From Scolanthus callimorphus (Eukaryota > Cnidaria > Anthozoa > Actiniaria > Edwardsiidae), in NCBI GenBank assembly GCA_033964015.1, contig CM066914.1:22992234-23056233 (forward strand): a stretch of DNA of 64,000 bases, given 5' to 3'. The notes beneath the pieces are model-generated. The model ran no database searches, was not told where the DNA came from, and saw only the letters and a list, made by a program, of their open reading frames with translations. Each line of letters starts with the position of its first letter. The first letter of the stretch is position 1. This document shows, piece after piece, positions 33,745 to 48,700 of the stretch. The position numbers were made by a program, and so were the translations under genes.

Positions 33745-36700
33745 GTAGGCCTTATAATTTTAAGCTTTAAGGTGGAGCTACATGGTGCAATGTTTTCTGC
33801 AACTTGTCTTGCAATGGATTGCGAGACAAGCTGTAAGAGCCAATGCAACTGACACTAGCTCGCAACGTATCAAACTTTTTTACTGTGTCCGCCATTTTTA
33901 TACGAATGCACATGTGCAAAGAAGCCCGAGAAGGCTTCTGGTAAAGAAATTGCGCGAGAAGTTGCAAGATTTGCTGTTACATGCTGCAATGTGAAACAAC
34001 TTGCTGCAATCCATTGCGAGAAGTACAATCGTATCCTACTTGCTGCAATGGTTGCAGCACCCTTCTCGCAACGTTACAGAGGGTGCTACATGCTGCAATG
34101 GCAGCGAAAACATTGCACAGTGTAACGGCAGCTTTATACATGTCCATTATTTAAAGAAAAGGGAGACATAACCATACAAATCCATGGTGCCATGCCCATT
34201 GTGAATATTCTACCTATGATGTGCTAAAACAGATACTTCATTTCCCTTATCACTGTCTTGCTGGCTCCATTTTAAACAGTAACTTACGTCTCACTGCTTG
34301 ACATGTGGTTGCAGAGGTAGTGTAGCCCCATAAAACAGGGTCTGGAAGGGGGGTGGTTGATCCCGCATTCCCACAACTTTTTCTCGAAAACCTGCATCCC
34401 ATGATTTTGGGAATGTTGAAATCTAAAATACAGAAAACATACTTGGCAGCAATGCATCACATTTTTCCGATCGACAGGCTCAAGAATCCAGCATCCCGCG
34501 TCCAAATTTTATAATTCCCAATTCCCATCAAGTTAATGGAATCCCAAATTATTATGGTCACTGCTGGAATTGACTGATTCATAATTCAGTTGCATTTTAA
34601 TTGCATTTTACAGGACAGAGGGTGACAAAGCAACTAAAATTTGTAATTGCAAATGAGAAATGTTATGCAAAAATGACTCATACGTGTGCAATTTCCAGTC
34701 CTGCATATAGTTACTGTCACCATCGAATAGAAAAGCGGGAGATTTTAGCAGAATTACAACACTGCCCATGATCAAAATGCAGGAGAAATACTGTTAAATG
34801 AGAAATACATGTGGTTGTTTTGTTTTAACCAGGAAGGACTTCTACTGCAAGCTACAGTACTTAGCATTTCTGTTGAGCATTGTATTGAGTATTCTATACT
34901 CACTGTTTGCCTTATCATTTTGCAGAGAACGAAATAACTAGCCTTCAGGCGTACCAGATTCTAAGAAACTGTGGAAAAGAACTGATTTATGAGACTTCAG
35001 ATAAGAGGATTGAGCTGGCTCACCATTTCTGGGACAAGCTCCAAGCTGCAGGTTTGTAAAGTACATTGTATGTGGCCTCGCGCACGATGTTGAGCACACT
35101 TGAGTTGACCGAGAAATTGAGCTCAAATTTGTTTTAGATCTGCTGTGTTTTCCAAGATCTTACCTAAAATGCTCCAAAAATAAAAGGAAACAAAAGCCCA
35201 ATGATCGCAGTTTCTTTATAAAAACAATTTTTTAATCACAGATCAAAAGAGATTGGAGTAAAAAAAATATTTTTCAAATGGTGTCATGCTGAAAACTAGA
35301 AAGCCGTGCGTAACATGTTGTCTCTCAAACAGCGTTTTTCCATTTTTGCCTATTGCGCAGGCAAATTTGCCTTTTTTTTGCCTTATTTGTTTTTGCCTTT
35401 TTTGCTATTTTTTTCCTCTTTTTGTCTTTTCACGCATAGATTTATCTTTGCCTTTTCACGCATAGATTTTGCTTTGTTCTTTTTGCCTTTTCGTGCATAC
35501 ATTTTGTTTTGCCTTTTCGCGCACATAGATTTCGTTTTGCCGTCTGCCTCTTCACGCACTTAATTTTTGCCTTTTTTAGCGCAGAGATTTTGCCTCACAG
35601 TTCTTGGCCTCCCTTTGCATTTTTTGCCCGTTATGTCTTGCTGTGCTTTGGTGTCTACTGCCAGTGGTTTTCTTCGCCTGTCTTCATTTCTGAAAGCCAG
35701 TTAACGTCGTCGTTTTTTTCTCTTTGTGTTTTGTTTTTATAAAATTTATTTAAACGCTTCCTTTGTTGCTCTTTTTCTCTCTCCTTAGCTTGTAAGAGCC
35801 GCTCGCGAGCCGTCAATTTGGGTACTTTTTATGATGTGTAGTTGTCTAAATTGTGTACCGAGCATACAACCAAATTCAAGGCAGCCTCAAGGTGCAGCAG
35901 GCAAAAAACAGCAAAAATGGGCACGACAAGGCAAAAATGAGCGCATAAGGGCATGGCACGGCAAAAAAGGGCACAAATAGGAAAAAAAGTGCATGTATAA
36001 GCGAAAAAGGGCACGAATAGGCAAAAAACAGCATAATATTGCAAAAATAGCATAACAAAGCTGAGGCGGATTTCAAAACGAATGTTTGAGTGCTAACCAC
36101 AATGGCTTCTAAAACGATGTTGAGCTACATTCGAGATGAGCTAATGGAAGAAGTAGAGAGTTTGAGGGAACTTTTGAGAACGAGATTATGAAGACACTCA
36201 ATCTGCTCTTAGAAAGAATGAGTGTTCTCTGTCTATTAAATTAAAAGGCTCTATCTGCTTGCACTATACAGAAATATTGGATTGAACGCATGTTGTTGTT
36301 TTTGATTTTCTTCAGCTTTTCCGTTCCTCTTTCTCTTGTTTTCGCGCAATTGCAAAGACCATATAGGGGACCACAACTAATAACTACTTAAAGAGATTGA
36401 AGCAGTAACTGCGAGCGAATTAAAACCTAGAGGTTGTAAAACAAAGCAAAAATCTGGCAAAAAGGCAAACATTGCGTGGGTAATTGGAATCGGGAGCAAA
36501 AAATGCATGCAAAAAGGTATGTAGCGCAAAAAAGGCGTGTGCAAAAAAGGGCGTGCAGGGCAAAATAATGCATGAAGCAAAAGGGCAAAAAATGCAAAAA
36601 AAGGGCAAAACCGGGCAATAAGATGCGCGATGCACAAAGCAAAAAGGGCACAAAAGGGCAAAAAAATGTGTGGTTGAGCAAATCGAGGCAAAAAAGTGCG

Positions 36701-39700
36701 TGATAAAACTGGACGTTTCTTGTCTTCTAACTTTAAAAAATATTCTAACGCTACTTATCGTTGTGCTACTTCATTCCCTTACATCATCTTACTCTACAAA
36801 CAATGAATTCTAAAACAGCATTTCAAGTGCATCCTTGGCGTGTTTAATAATAAGCAGAAAAAAGTTTATATTTTAAAACGTGCTCGTAAGAACACAACAC
36901 CAGATTTGATCTGTTTTCACGACACCCTTTTTCCATATGAAGTTTTCGTGGTCTTTAGAAATTCGAAACGCGATAACAAATTGTTTTGGGGGTGCACATT
37001 AGTTAAACATTATTTATTGCAAATTTCAGAGCTCAACGACCGTTCACTTCCGAGATATATTGCAAAACCCAGCGTTAGAATTTTTGTTATGCCGCCGTGC
37101 ACAACATCGTGTGCGAGGCCATGTACATGCCCTACTACCCGTGCTCTCATTGTCTTAAGGCCCGTTTACACTAGCAATTTTTGCTGCAATTTTTGTCGCA
37201 CGAGTCACGGCGATTTTTCTCGCACGTAAGTGTCAACTCAAAATCACTAATGTAAACTATGTGCAACTCGGCGCGATCTGCCGCAATTTTTGTCGCGTGA
37301 TGTCGCAGGGATTTCAAACATGTTCGAAACTCTTTGCAACTTGATGCGATTTGAAGAAAAGAGAGCACAGAAATCGCACCGGATTTGCATCTAGTTTACA
37401 CTAGAAAGTTGGAATTGCAACTCCGCGCGAGAAAAATCGCCGCGACAAATGCAACAAAAATTGCAAGTGTAAACCGGCCTTTATTCCATCTTTAAATATC
37501 CATTACGGTGTGTAGCTTGTATACTGAAGCAATCTAAAAACGCTACACCTATTTTCCATAGGTATTCAAGTGGATACAATGTTATACAATGCCCTTTTGT
37601 CAGTGTATCTTCAAAATGAATACAAGTTTGACCCATTAGAGGTGCTGGAGAGGTTGCAGAGCTCTGGCCTAGAGCCAAACTTGGTATGAACTAAGTTTTA
37701 ACTTTATTTGTTCAGGATATTTTGCAAGCCAAAATGCAGCTTTTATAAGGTTTGAAGAAGAGTTACAGTAAGATCACTAGTTCGTTGGAGCTAATGAAGA
37801 GGTTGTTTGGTGATTGTTAGAACATATTGTTAAAGGCTCGTTCAATGATCTACCGTTATTAAACGTTTTCCCATGCAGTGTCACAATTGAAGTTTTAGTT
37901 TTTCCATGGCAAATTAATAGCAATTTTATTGTTATATTCTCAGACAACTATGGCACTTATTATTCAAGGATTTGGTCAAAATGGGGATATTCCTGGTGTT
38001 TTGTAAGTACAAATATCTTAGCAGCTGATACATTGCTTTACTTTAACAGGGCCCGTGGTTTGATGCGGGATTTTTTCTGAAATTATGCGCTAAAAATTCG
38101 AAATTATGCGCTAAAAATACGAAATTATGCGGGATTGCGCAATATTTGTGTCGTAACATATTTTGCTCTTTTCGCCCTTTTTTGTTACATGGATATAGCT
38201 GCTATTTAACTTTAACAACTTTTGTTTGTCTAGAAAATGCTCTGTGATGAGTTCCAATTGCATCGCTTTACTAACGTCATGACGCTACGTTTTCTTCTAG
38301 GGAGACGTGTGTTTTCGCTTTTAACAAAGCTTATTACTTTCTTACAAAAAAGCGTTGCCAACTAACTTCAGTTACACGGTAGCAAAGATTAGTACTTCTT
38401 CTTCTTTCGTTAATACTTGTCTCAGACCCAGGCACACTTTTTTCATACTGCAAGGATCGTAGCAACGCACTCCTATCCAACTGAACGGTCACGAGAGCTA
38501 CGCAGACTAGCAGAGCTATCGTTACGGACCGTTACGATCTCTCATTTAATCACAAAAACATCGTTGCGTTTGTTTGCCGTCGTTCTGCGTGTAATTATCA
38601 AAATTAATCCTGATCGCGAGAGCGATCTGCACTATCGTCGGAGGTAGTGTAAGAGCTTTTATAAAACCGGAAACGTGCCACGTTATTCTGTCAGTGTTTT
38701 TGTTTTTGTTATCGTGGGAGCTGTTCGTGTGCCTGGTATTTTTCACGTTGTTTGTGAAATGAAATTGCTGTCTGTAACAATAATAAAGATCCACGAAAAA
38801 GCCAGGAAAAGCGTAATGTCATATAATCAATTTGAAGTGCATTGAAAGCTGACCGTTTTTATCGCGGTTAGCGTCCTGTTTTGCCGTGATTTTTCTTTGT
38901 AAAATATCCAAAGCGCAAACATGTGTTTGAATCTATCTTGCTCAGCTGGAAATATTAGTTATTTGGTCAATTAGGCGCGTTTTATTGCTTTTCGATATCA
39001 GTTCCCAGCGCGACGCTATTAGCATGGAACGCCTTGTTATTCTCATTTCTATCGAGTTGTTTTGATGTTGGACAGACGATTTCAGAAGAAATGTATGACT
39101 TTTGTGGGAAAAAATAGGTAAGAAAGTTTAAAATTCACCAAGTAACGATGCCTTTTTGATGTTTTTCACGAAATTTTGGGAAATTATGCGCGATTATGCG
39201 GGATTTGACGGATTATGCGCATTATGCGGAGAAAGCCAAATTATGCGTTTCCGCAACCGCGCATCAAACCACGGGCCCTGCTTTAAGTACTTACATGTGA
39301 TATGACATGCATCTTGATTTTCCGTGATGGTCCGGGGAGCTCTTGGTATGAGAATTGTAGTCTGTATTTTTCTTATGTACCATTTCATACTTGCAGATTT
39401 TAGTTTTTAAAATCAAAAGGCAAATATTATTGCTCACAGACATGATATTCACTCCAACTCCTACTTAAAAATAGCCTTTAGTACAGAACATTCTTTAGGA
39501 TTTTAATTTTTGATTATTGTCTAATATTGTTGTTTAATTACCATCTGGCCCATTAAATTTTATATGCCAAGACTTCTTCCCACTAGTTTATTTGCTAGTA
39601 ATACTGATTTTATTCTATGGTACAATACATATCTACAGCAAAGTGTTGGAGTTTATGAAGGCTGCTGATATGCCAGTAACAGAACCAGTCTATACAGCAT

Positions 39701-42700
39701 TAATAATAGCATATGGAAAAACTGGGTATGTTATGAGACAGAATATTATCATTATTTTAAATAGTCGGGTTGAATATTTACAAATTATTTTCTCATCCAT
39801 GTTCATATGCAATTACAATGTTAAGGGTGGCAAGAGCCTTTAGTTTGGAAAGCTATGATTTAATAATTCATCGCTTGACCATAGGAGACTAGTCCTGGAC
39901 TTGTAAGGAATGGTTCAGGCCAGGGTTCAAGTGATTCAGGGCCAGTGAACTGGGGAGCTACTAATACTACCAAAATCACTAAACTGTTAGCACCCAGGAT
40001 AAAAATGATCTTCAATCTTTATTTCTTAATTGCGGTTACTCACATGACCATTTCGATTGATCGAAATTTGATCGAAATGATCACAACACTCAATCTAAAT
40101 TATCACATGACTCACATTTCTTTTGTTTGATGTTAGAAATGTACAGAAACATGACAGCTTGAAGGATAGTGTTAGGAATCTGAAATTTTTGTAAAGAATA
40201 AAACAATTTTTTTGGGTGTTTTTTACTTTTTACAGAGATATGGAAGGTGCAAAAGGAGTCTTTGACATGATGAGGTATAAAACATTGAAATTCCTTCAAT
40301 GACATACAGTTAGTATTGTAATGAAAATGTGAAAGAGTGCCTAAATTGTTTCCAGAGAGTTCTAATAATTTTATGAAGCTTAGCGCACAAAGAAGTTACA
40401 GTTCTAGTAAATTGTGTGAATCATGTATGGTAGTAAATGGCACAAGGTTTTCAGTTAGTTGAGAGAGTGGTAAGTTGCCCTCAGTTGTTATTGATGCTTT
40501 TTGTGAATACTCCCAGGACTAAAACTAAGCTCTGTTTACTGCATCATATCAAACAGAATCATTACAGTATTATCCTTGGGTTCAGTTTGTTTTGCCCTTG
40601 AATACAGTCTAATCTATAAGTCCAATTTTTTGGTAACTTTGTGTTATTTAGGGAGAATGGATTGGAACCGAAGATTGATAGCTACACTGCACTCTTGACA
40701 ATGCACGCTGAAAATGGCAACTTAGCTGCAATAGATGAGGTGAGATGACCTTTGGTCATGGCTTAGGGGAATCAACACCATGGTCTCTATTGTTCTTATT
40801 GTTTACTGTAAATGTAAATGATTGTTCTATTGTGAAATAGGATGACTACAACAGAGAATACTCATAGGTATTAATCCTAAATCATGAACAGTTGAACAGT
40901 TTTCCCTTCATGTACTTGATTTTAAATTACATCATGCAGTTGCAAGTGGCTGGTCATGTATGATAATTAGTACCCTCGAATAACTACAGAAATCTAATGG
41001 GCTATTCATAAAGTCTTCCCTTTATGGAGGAAACCAAGCCTATGGTACACACTGCAGCCAGCATCCCATTGGCTTGCCTGTGGCAGCGAGTTAGACCCCA
41101 GGCCCAAGCTGTAGCACTTACACATGCCTGGTCACTCACTGTCATTGCCTTGTCTTATTTGCTGTTTCCCTGTGTTGTTTACTGGCATTTGTTAATTATA
41201 CATGTAACTTGAAAAGAGACAAACTAATTGTCATGAAATGGAGCAAGTAGTAAGATAAAGTGTATGAAATTGACCAATAGGATGTATTGTTTATGTTTCC
41301 AGACAATAACAGAGATGCAGGACCATCGTATTTACCCCACTCCCACTGTCTACTTATCATTGATTGACACCTTCTCTAGATGTAGTCGTGATGATGTCAT
41401 CAAACAGGTGAGAAACATATTTAGCAGTATTTCTTATTCTTACTGTACCGGTATGTGAGCTGAAGGTTTTTTTTGTTCTTTGTTAGATTTTAGGAAACAA
41501 GCTGTCACAAGGCTTCTTGGGCCAGGTAAGGAAAGGAAGTTCATCTTTCTGTAGCTAAACTTCCTTTTCATAAAGTCATGGGTTGTTATCTGGTTGTGAT
41601 GATAGCAGCATGATACACAGAGAATTTCTGCAGAAACCCATCCATGGGAAAGCTGAATTTCCCATGGTCAGGGCTTCTGGCAGGTCGCTGAAAAAAGACA
41701 AATTTCGTGGGATTTTGAGGTTCAAATTCGTGGAAAAAGCAGCCAATTTCGCGGCAAAATTCGCGGAAAACGGCCGATATCACGGGAAAAACAACCTATT
41801 TCGTGGGATTTTTAGGTTCAAATTCGTGGGAAAAAAGCAATATTTTGTGAAAAAAATGGCTGATCACGTGTGAATTTTACAACAAAATTTCGGAGAAAAT
41901 GGTCGGGTGATAGATTTTAAATTTAATTAACGTTTTAATGAAAAAGCAAAATGTACAACTTATGAAATATTGTGATCATGGGTTGAGGCAGTTACTATTG
42001 CGTGTCCCTTTTAGGAATGGTTTTATATAACAAGGTCATCATTTGCTATTCCAACAGCAATGCGCTGAGAAATGCACCAATAGCAACGCTTCTTACATCT
42101 TGACTAGTGTCCAGTTTTCACGAAATTTTATAGAACGCCTGGTTGTTTTGAATGTTGTTGTCTGTGGCGAAAAATGCGAGCTAAATTTGCAGGTTTTCCT
42201 TTTAAGGCAAGTAGATAACTCCAAAAGCGGAAAACGAGTTTCAAATATGCTGTGTCATTATCATTCTCTAAGGTTTATAGCAAATCATTACGGATTTCGC
42301 GGGATTTAGCGTGCTTTGGTATATTTCACGGATTTACCCAAATTTCGTGGGTCCGCAACCGCGCGAAATACCAGAAGCCCTGCAAGGTACATGCATGGGA
42401 AGTGTTCGGAATTGACATGGATAGCCATGGGAAATCCAAACTCTCCCCATTCTTCTACCATGGGAATTTCAGCTTTTCCCATGGATGGGTTTCTGCAGAA
42501 ATTCCCTGTGATAAAAAGTGATGGCATGTTTGACTAAACTATTATTGTAATGTCCAGATCTCCAGAGCCTGATGCTGAGGCTTGCTGGGCGTGGTGAAGT
42601 AAAGTCAGCATTTGCCATCCTTGAGTTTGTCCCCCCACAACCTGTAACATCCCTCTCTACCAACCCACAATATTTGCTGCTCAGACAGATTCTATTCTCA

Positions 42701-45700
42701 AGACAGGTAGGTACCTAAACCACAACTTAGGAGGATGGTTTTATTGGTGGTTCATACAGCTCCTAGAAAACCTGGAAAGTCCTGGATACTTATTGTTGTC
42801 TTGGAAAATCCTGGAATTCTTTAAGAGACTCTGGCTCCTAAAGTTGTAACTTCTCAGTAGAAACGTTTGCAGAATAAGTAGTGGAAACTCTGGTCAATCT
42901 CCTTGAAAACTCCTGGATTCCTGAAAGTTTTGAGCTGTACGAACCCATCCATTTGAGTTGAAGGGCTCAGATCTTTACAAATCAGGCACACGTTTGGCAC
43001 TAAATGTTGAAGGCTCCAATACAGTCAATACAGTCCATTTGTTCCGTAAATGCATATGGCGCACTGCATATTCCGATTGGTTGATCTTTACATTTGTACA
43101 TTCTTTTAATCGTTTTGGAGTTTATTTGATAAACTGATGTTTACCTAAAGTAGGTGAGCATTTACCTAAAGTAGGTGAGCGTTTCTAATTCATAATGTGT
43201 ACTGCATATAGCTCTGACAGTGTGTCAAAATTGGTGACTTTGTTGTTCAAGTCATACATTTGTGTTGGTAAATTGAGCACTGAGCAGACTGCAGTTAACA
43301 TAATTTGTAAATTATTGTTGGGAATAAGGGCTCGTATTTGTTCTGGAAAAACTGCATGAAGAATTTGATAAAACATTGTCTAGATTTTCTACAAATATTA
43401 CACATTTCAGTCCATTTCAGTCCACAGAGACCATAGTTATGGCAGTCGATGAACTTAACACAAGAGGATTGCTCAAGGATGTGTACGAGACTGCCCTGGA
43501 CTTGTCATACAACCTCAAGAGGCCAGGTTCGCTTCTTTATCTCAGTAGATGTTTTTTTACTTAGAGCAAGGATAAATTTAAACTGTTGGTAATAGTATCA
43601 TTTGTGCTGGAACGGTTACAAGCCTATTAGTAGCCTGCTTGCAGGCGTTGGAGAGTAGTTTTAGGTTGAGAAACCTGATGGCAGCCACACGAAAGCAAAT
43701 TTGGGTTGCTCAACCTAAAACTACTCTCCAATGCTTGCGAGCAAGCTAGACTGTTACACAATATGATCTAAAGCATAATATGTAGGAAGTTACCCACTAT
43801 GGATGTGCTTTGTCTGTTGTCTGGATTAGTTACAAATATCGATTCCTGTGATATATGGTGGTCACTATGTAGTCAAATCTGTTGTTCATCCATCAGAAAA
43901 AGGACATTTATTTTATATGGCTGAAAAGCCATTCTTTTAATGACCAACTTGACCATTGATTAATTTAAGAATCTGGTTTCTATTTGCAGAAACATCAATT
44001 GCAATAATCAAAGAAATGCTACAGAAGGTGAAGAAACTGTAATGACCCGTTAACAAGCTGTGGTCTGAGGTGTGATTTCTGCAGTGATCTCATGGCAGTG
44101 CCATATGATGCACACATGGAGCCACATGATGCACGCATCCAAATGTTGATTCGCAGTGTAATGTAACATCATGATCACCATAGAAATCGTACCTCCCATC
44201 ACAGCCGAAATTGCATAATATTACAGCCAAAGACGCTCAAGCGTCCCCCCGTAGAGCGCAATAATGAGTTGATTCTCGGAATATTGGATCAATTATTCGA
44301 TTCAATAATACTTTCGGCTTGGGAAAACGTCTTTCGATTTGAACTGGGTTTTCGCTTTTTGATTGGACGTTAGACAACGGAGGCGCTTCCATATATGGAA
44401 AAATCCACAGGGGAGCCTTTTGTTTGCGAGTTTTGTTACCAATATGGCGAACTGGTAGACTTTACGAGCCTGGTAAATCTCTCCCTCGTTCATTTAGAGA
44501 AGAAGTTGTGGATTAATATTATCAGGGATATTCCGAGAAGCACAAAGTCAGTGTTTTAAGAGTGTCGGAGCGTGGTGCCAGGTAAATAATCTAGCCGAAA
44601 TCTGAGTTCAAATTGAAAGACGTTTTCCCAAGCCGAATGCATTATTGAATCGAATAATGGATCCAATATTCCAAGAATCAACTCATTATTGCACTCTAGA
44701 GGGGGACGCTTGAGCGTCTTTGGCTGTAAAGGCCACAATATAATTACACATTGACATAACTGTAACCCACTGTCACGATAAAAGATTCCCAAAGCACATA
44801 CAAGGGCAATACATTTCATTGCGTCAATATACACCGAATCGAAATATGGCGGCAAATTTGAATAACTATTGTTCTAGTGAACATTCTCTATGAAGTTGTT
44901 TGATAAATTTTCATCGGTACAATGGTACGGAGATGGCTAAATTGACGAAAAATTATTGTGCAATCCTGCATAATTGACTATTTTCCGCGTCATTTTGCAC
45001 ATCTCCCAAAAAATTGGACCCCAATCTTCTGCGTAATTCACAATTTGTTACGTAATTTGCGCTCAAATCCCACATAATTTTTTCCGTGTTTTCCAGAAGC
45101 CCTGAAATATGGTTTGTCATGCTTGTCTGTATGAGATGTAGTCAGTTGCCAAAATACTTTTGTTATGATTTTGATCGTTTTTCCTACCATTGCAGAAAGT
45201 GAGAGTCAAGAAACACTACTTCTATCCCATGTTGGCTTGCTATGCTAACAATCAGGATGCTAATGGTATGTCTACAATAAATAAGCTTGTAAATTATACA
45301 GCTGCCAAATCTGTTCTACCTATTACCGATTTCTGATTCCCTTTTGTCATCTCTGTAATGCCATACTTTGTCTCAGTTCTTACTCACCCTTTCATCTTCA
45401 CAACTCTACTCCTGAATTTGAAGCTCATTGTGTCAGCTAATATGGCACCAACGCTCCATCCTATACTATTGACTAGTTAAATATATAAAGTTTCCAAAAC
45501 CTGAACGTGAAGTTCATTTCCTAGCCAATGCTGTACTTTATCTACACAACTTGCCATGCACACACGCACAGGTAACCACGGAAGCAGCGCAAGAGGGTGC
45601 TAATACGAAAAATTGCATCACAACAGTGCGGGGAAACATTTTTGAAGAAGGGCAGTGAGGAGTAATTACTCCTCCTCCCCCCTCGTTTAGTGCTGGCTTG

Positions 45701-48700
45701 GTTAAGCATGTCCGAATACCAAATCCTACCCCCTTGTAACTGACCAATGCAACATGACGTGTTGACGTTTTTTCCACAGGCACCAAGGAGCTCTTGGCTT
45801 TGATGGCAGAGAATAATATTGAAATTGATCCGATCGGGTAATATATACGACCCTCAATATTCATTAATTGAATTGAAGATCAATGCAGTCGTCAGTGTGT
45901 GATATCTAAAGGCCAACTTGGTATTCAGGCTTCTGAATTGTGGCCTAAAACTTCAATCCATTTTCTGTGCTTTATCAATTTTTACTTATTTCTTACTTAC
46001 CGTAAACCCCTTTAATAAGCTCCCTGTCTCTTATACCCCCCCCCCCCCCACCTCTACTAAGCATCCCCTCTCAAATAAGCATCCCCTCTAGAGCCTCAAG
46101 TTTCTGATAAGCTCCCTCTCTCTAATAAGCTTCCCCCTTTCAAAACAAAACAAGGCAAAATATGATTTTAAAAAGCTGATTTTAAAAAGCTAATTTTAAA
46201 AAGCTGATTTTAAAAAGCTGATTTTACTTAGCTTTACAGCGCACACTTCAAATTTCATATGAGCCAGTTTTTGCACTTTCTTGTCATACTACTATATACT
46301 ACTATATACATAGTACTAATACTGTATACATTGGTTAATATTAATATTGCGTTACTTTACAGTTTGGGTTACTGCATGACGTCGTTTGGTCAGCCAAAAG
46401 ATGCTGATCTTGATGTGTTTTTAAATGCAGCACAGGTATGGGTAAAAGGGGAATCTCCTCCTCTATAACCTGCTTGCAGGCGGTTTGTTGTTTGCGTTTT
46501 CAAGCGCGAGATTCGAAGCTACGAAAGTTTCTTTCACCATGTTGAACTTGCAAGTGAAGTGCAAAATGAGAGAGTTGTAATAATCCAGCATAAAAAACTT
46601 TATGAAGAAGGCTAATCCTATTATAGACACCCTCCGCTGCTTGCTTCTTGTCGAGAACATCAGATTTATTGGTTAGATACATAGCACGATGCGTTTTCTT
46701 TATAATGTACCCAAATAGAACCTCTCCCTGCATGTTGTGTAGATTGCGAGCCAAGTGTCGGTACAGTGGAACCCCGATTTTAAGATCCTCGATTTAACGA
46801 TATCCCCGGTTTAACGATAACGTTTCTGGGTCCCGGCAAATAATACAGTCAAATGTATGAAACGGAACCCCGATCCACTCCAATCAAGAGTGGAAGCCAT
46901 TCAACAACAAACCATTCAGGTGGCGAAGTAAAATAGACTTGCAATTTGTTTGCAATTTGATTGGCTGAAAGACGAAAGGCTCTGCTCTCGACCAATAAAA
47001 ACGCTGACTAAACGCAAGTGTGGCCAACTTTTGACGGTCATCTGAAATCCGCTCCGTTATAAAATCGGGGTTCCATTGTATTTTCCTCTACGAGAGCGTA
47101 GTCATCTAACGTAGACTAGCCCATGCTGAAGATAACTTTGTATAGACCTAATCGGCTAACGGTGTTAACATCTTGTTGCCACCCAATTCAGATCATGTGA
47201 TGATTCCTTTGGGTGGTTACAATTGTCAAATTTTTCTCACTCGATCGAGTGCACGAGTGTATGTGCAGAACTAACAAAAGTATCCACCCAAAGGAATCAT
47301 CACAAGACCTGAATTGGGTGGCAACAAGATGTAAACACCGTTAGCCGATTTTGTCTATTGTAATTACTTATCGCTTCCAGTGATGTTTTCAATGTTTCCT
47401 TTCCTTAGGATGTTCCACTTTCACCTTTTCTAATGAAATCAATGGCTTCTCTGCTCATGCAAAATAGAAACATGGAGAAAACTACGCGACTTATGTAAGT
47501 AGACGGCACAAAACATATTAATTCAGGGCTAAAAATAAGAACTGGTCATCGGATAATGGCTGTTCAAAATTGTAAGTTGACAGGTCAAATATTTGTCTTA
47601 CCGGACATTTTGTCCGGCCACGTTTACAACGAGTTTTCATCCTATATGCATATAAGATCAGGAACATGGTATGACCGAGCTCCAATCGGTCTTCATATCC
47701 GCCATCTTTCCACCCTTTTTTAGCCCTGAATCTATGTACGCGCACAGAAACGTCATTGCTTTAGAAATAGCCTATAATTTTTTTGCAACGTTTGTCATAT
47801 CCATTCCAAACTCGACAAGTCCCTGCATGATGAGTTCGACCGATGTTATTTGAAGATAGTGAATAACATTTGACTGCTCTGTTTCATTTATTTCTAGTGA
47901 CTTATAAGAATGCAAGTGAAGGTCCTGAGCGAGTATTCCAAAAAGCATTTGGAGAAGCAATGAAAAAGTGAGTATTTTCGCGCAAAAATAATATACTAAA
48001 TATGTTATTTACCGGCTGGGAGGTCCGGATTGTGAAATACCGTGGCCGAGGTCTTGATAAGGCCGATGTCACGGTATTTCACGATCTGGACCGACCCCAA
48101 GCCGGTAAATAATATATTTAGTTTTGGCTTACACTGAAACAGCATAAAACTTAACAGAGATTAGCGTGCGCACCTCAAAATTCAGCGCGCACGGGACTCA
48201 TCCGGGGACCGCACGTGAGCCAATCAGAGCGCGCGATTTGATGGATTCCGGACCGCTCAAAAAATAAAGACTACTCTTACTGCCTGTATTCGACGAACGT
48301 CACTAAGTAATCAAGAACTTATTGCAAGATACATCGGAGCAGAACTGCGCTTAGAAATCTCGAATTTTTACTTGACTTACAAATTTCAACATTAATAGAC
48401 CCTGTGTCCGATGCGCGTGTCATGTAGTTTTGTAGCCCATAAAAGTCTATGCTAATGAGGTAACGGTAAAATTAGTGAACTCAATCCGTTAAAATCTCAT
48501 GGAATCTTGATCAACCCCTTGACCTGAAACTGGTTTAAGTAATATGTAGTCCCGGGACAGCAAAGTAGTGGTGTTTTTTTCAAAGTTTCTTGCCGTATTA
48601 GAACAACACAACAAACAGATCATAACATTGTCACACCCATCGGATACAGGGTCTTTAACCTTCGACATAGCGGCTGATGGACCACAATGGATAGTTTCTC

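Noticed and set aside
36377..36691. Cysteine- and phenylalanine-rich open frames (CALFALC...)
   Set aside because: Translation of GGGCAAAAAA-type simple sequence.
43990..44042. LRPPRC ending at CTG TAA (44040-44042)
   Set aside because: A donor AAG|GTGAAG lies upstream at 44028 and the next exon (45196) continues the LRPPRC sequence in phase.
47522..47735. A MITE with CAGGGCTAAAAA ends and 6-bp duplication
   Set aside because: The ends are inverted as in other CAGGG elements, but the flanks TTAATT and AATCTA do not match, so I did not list it as a confirmed element.
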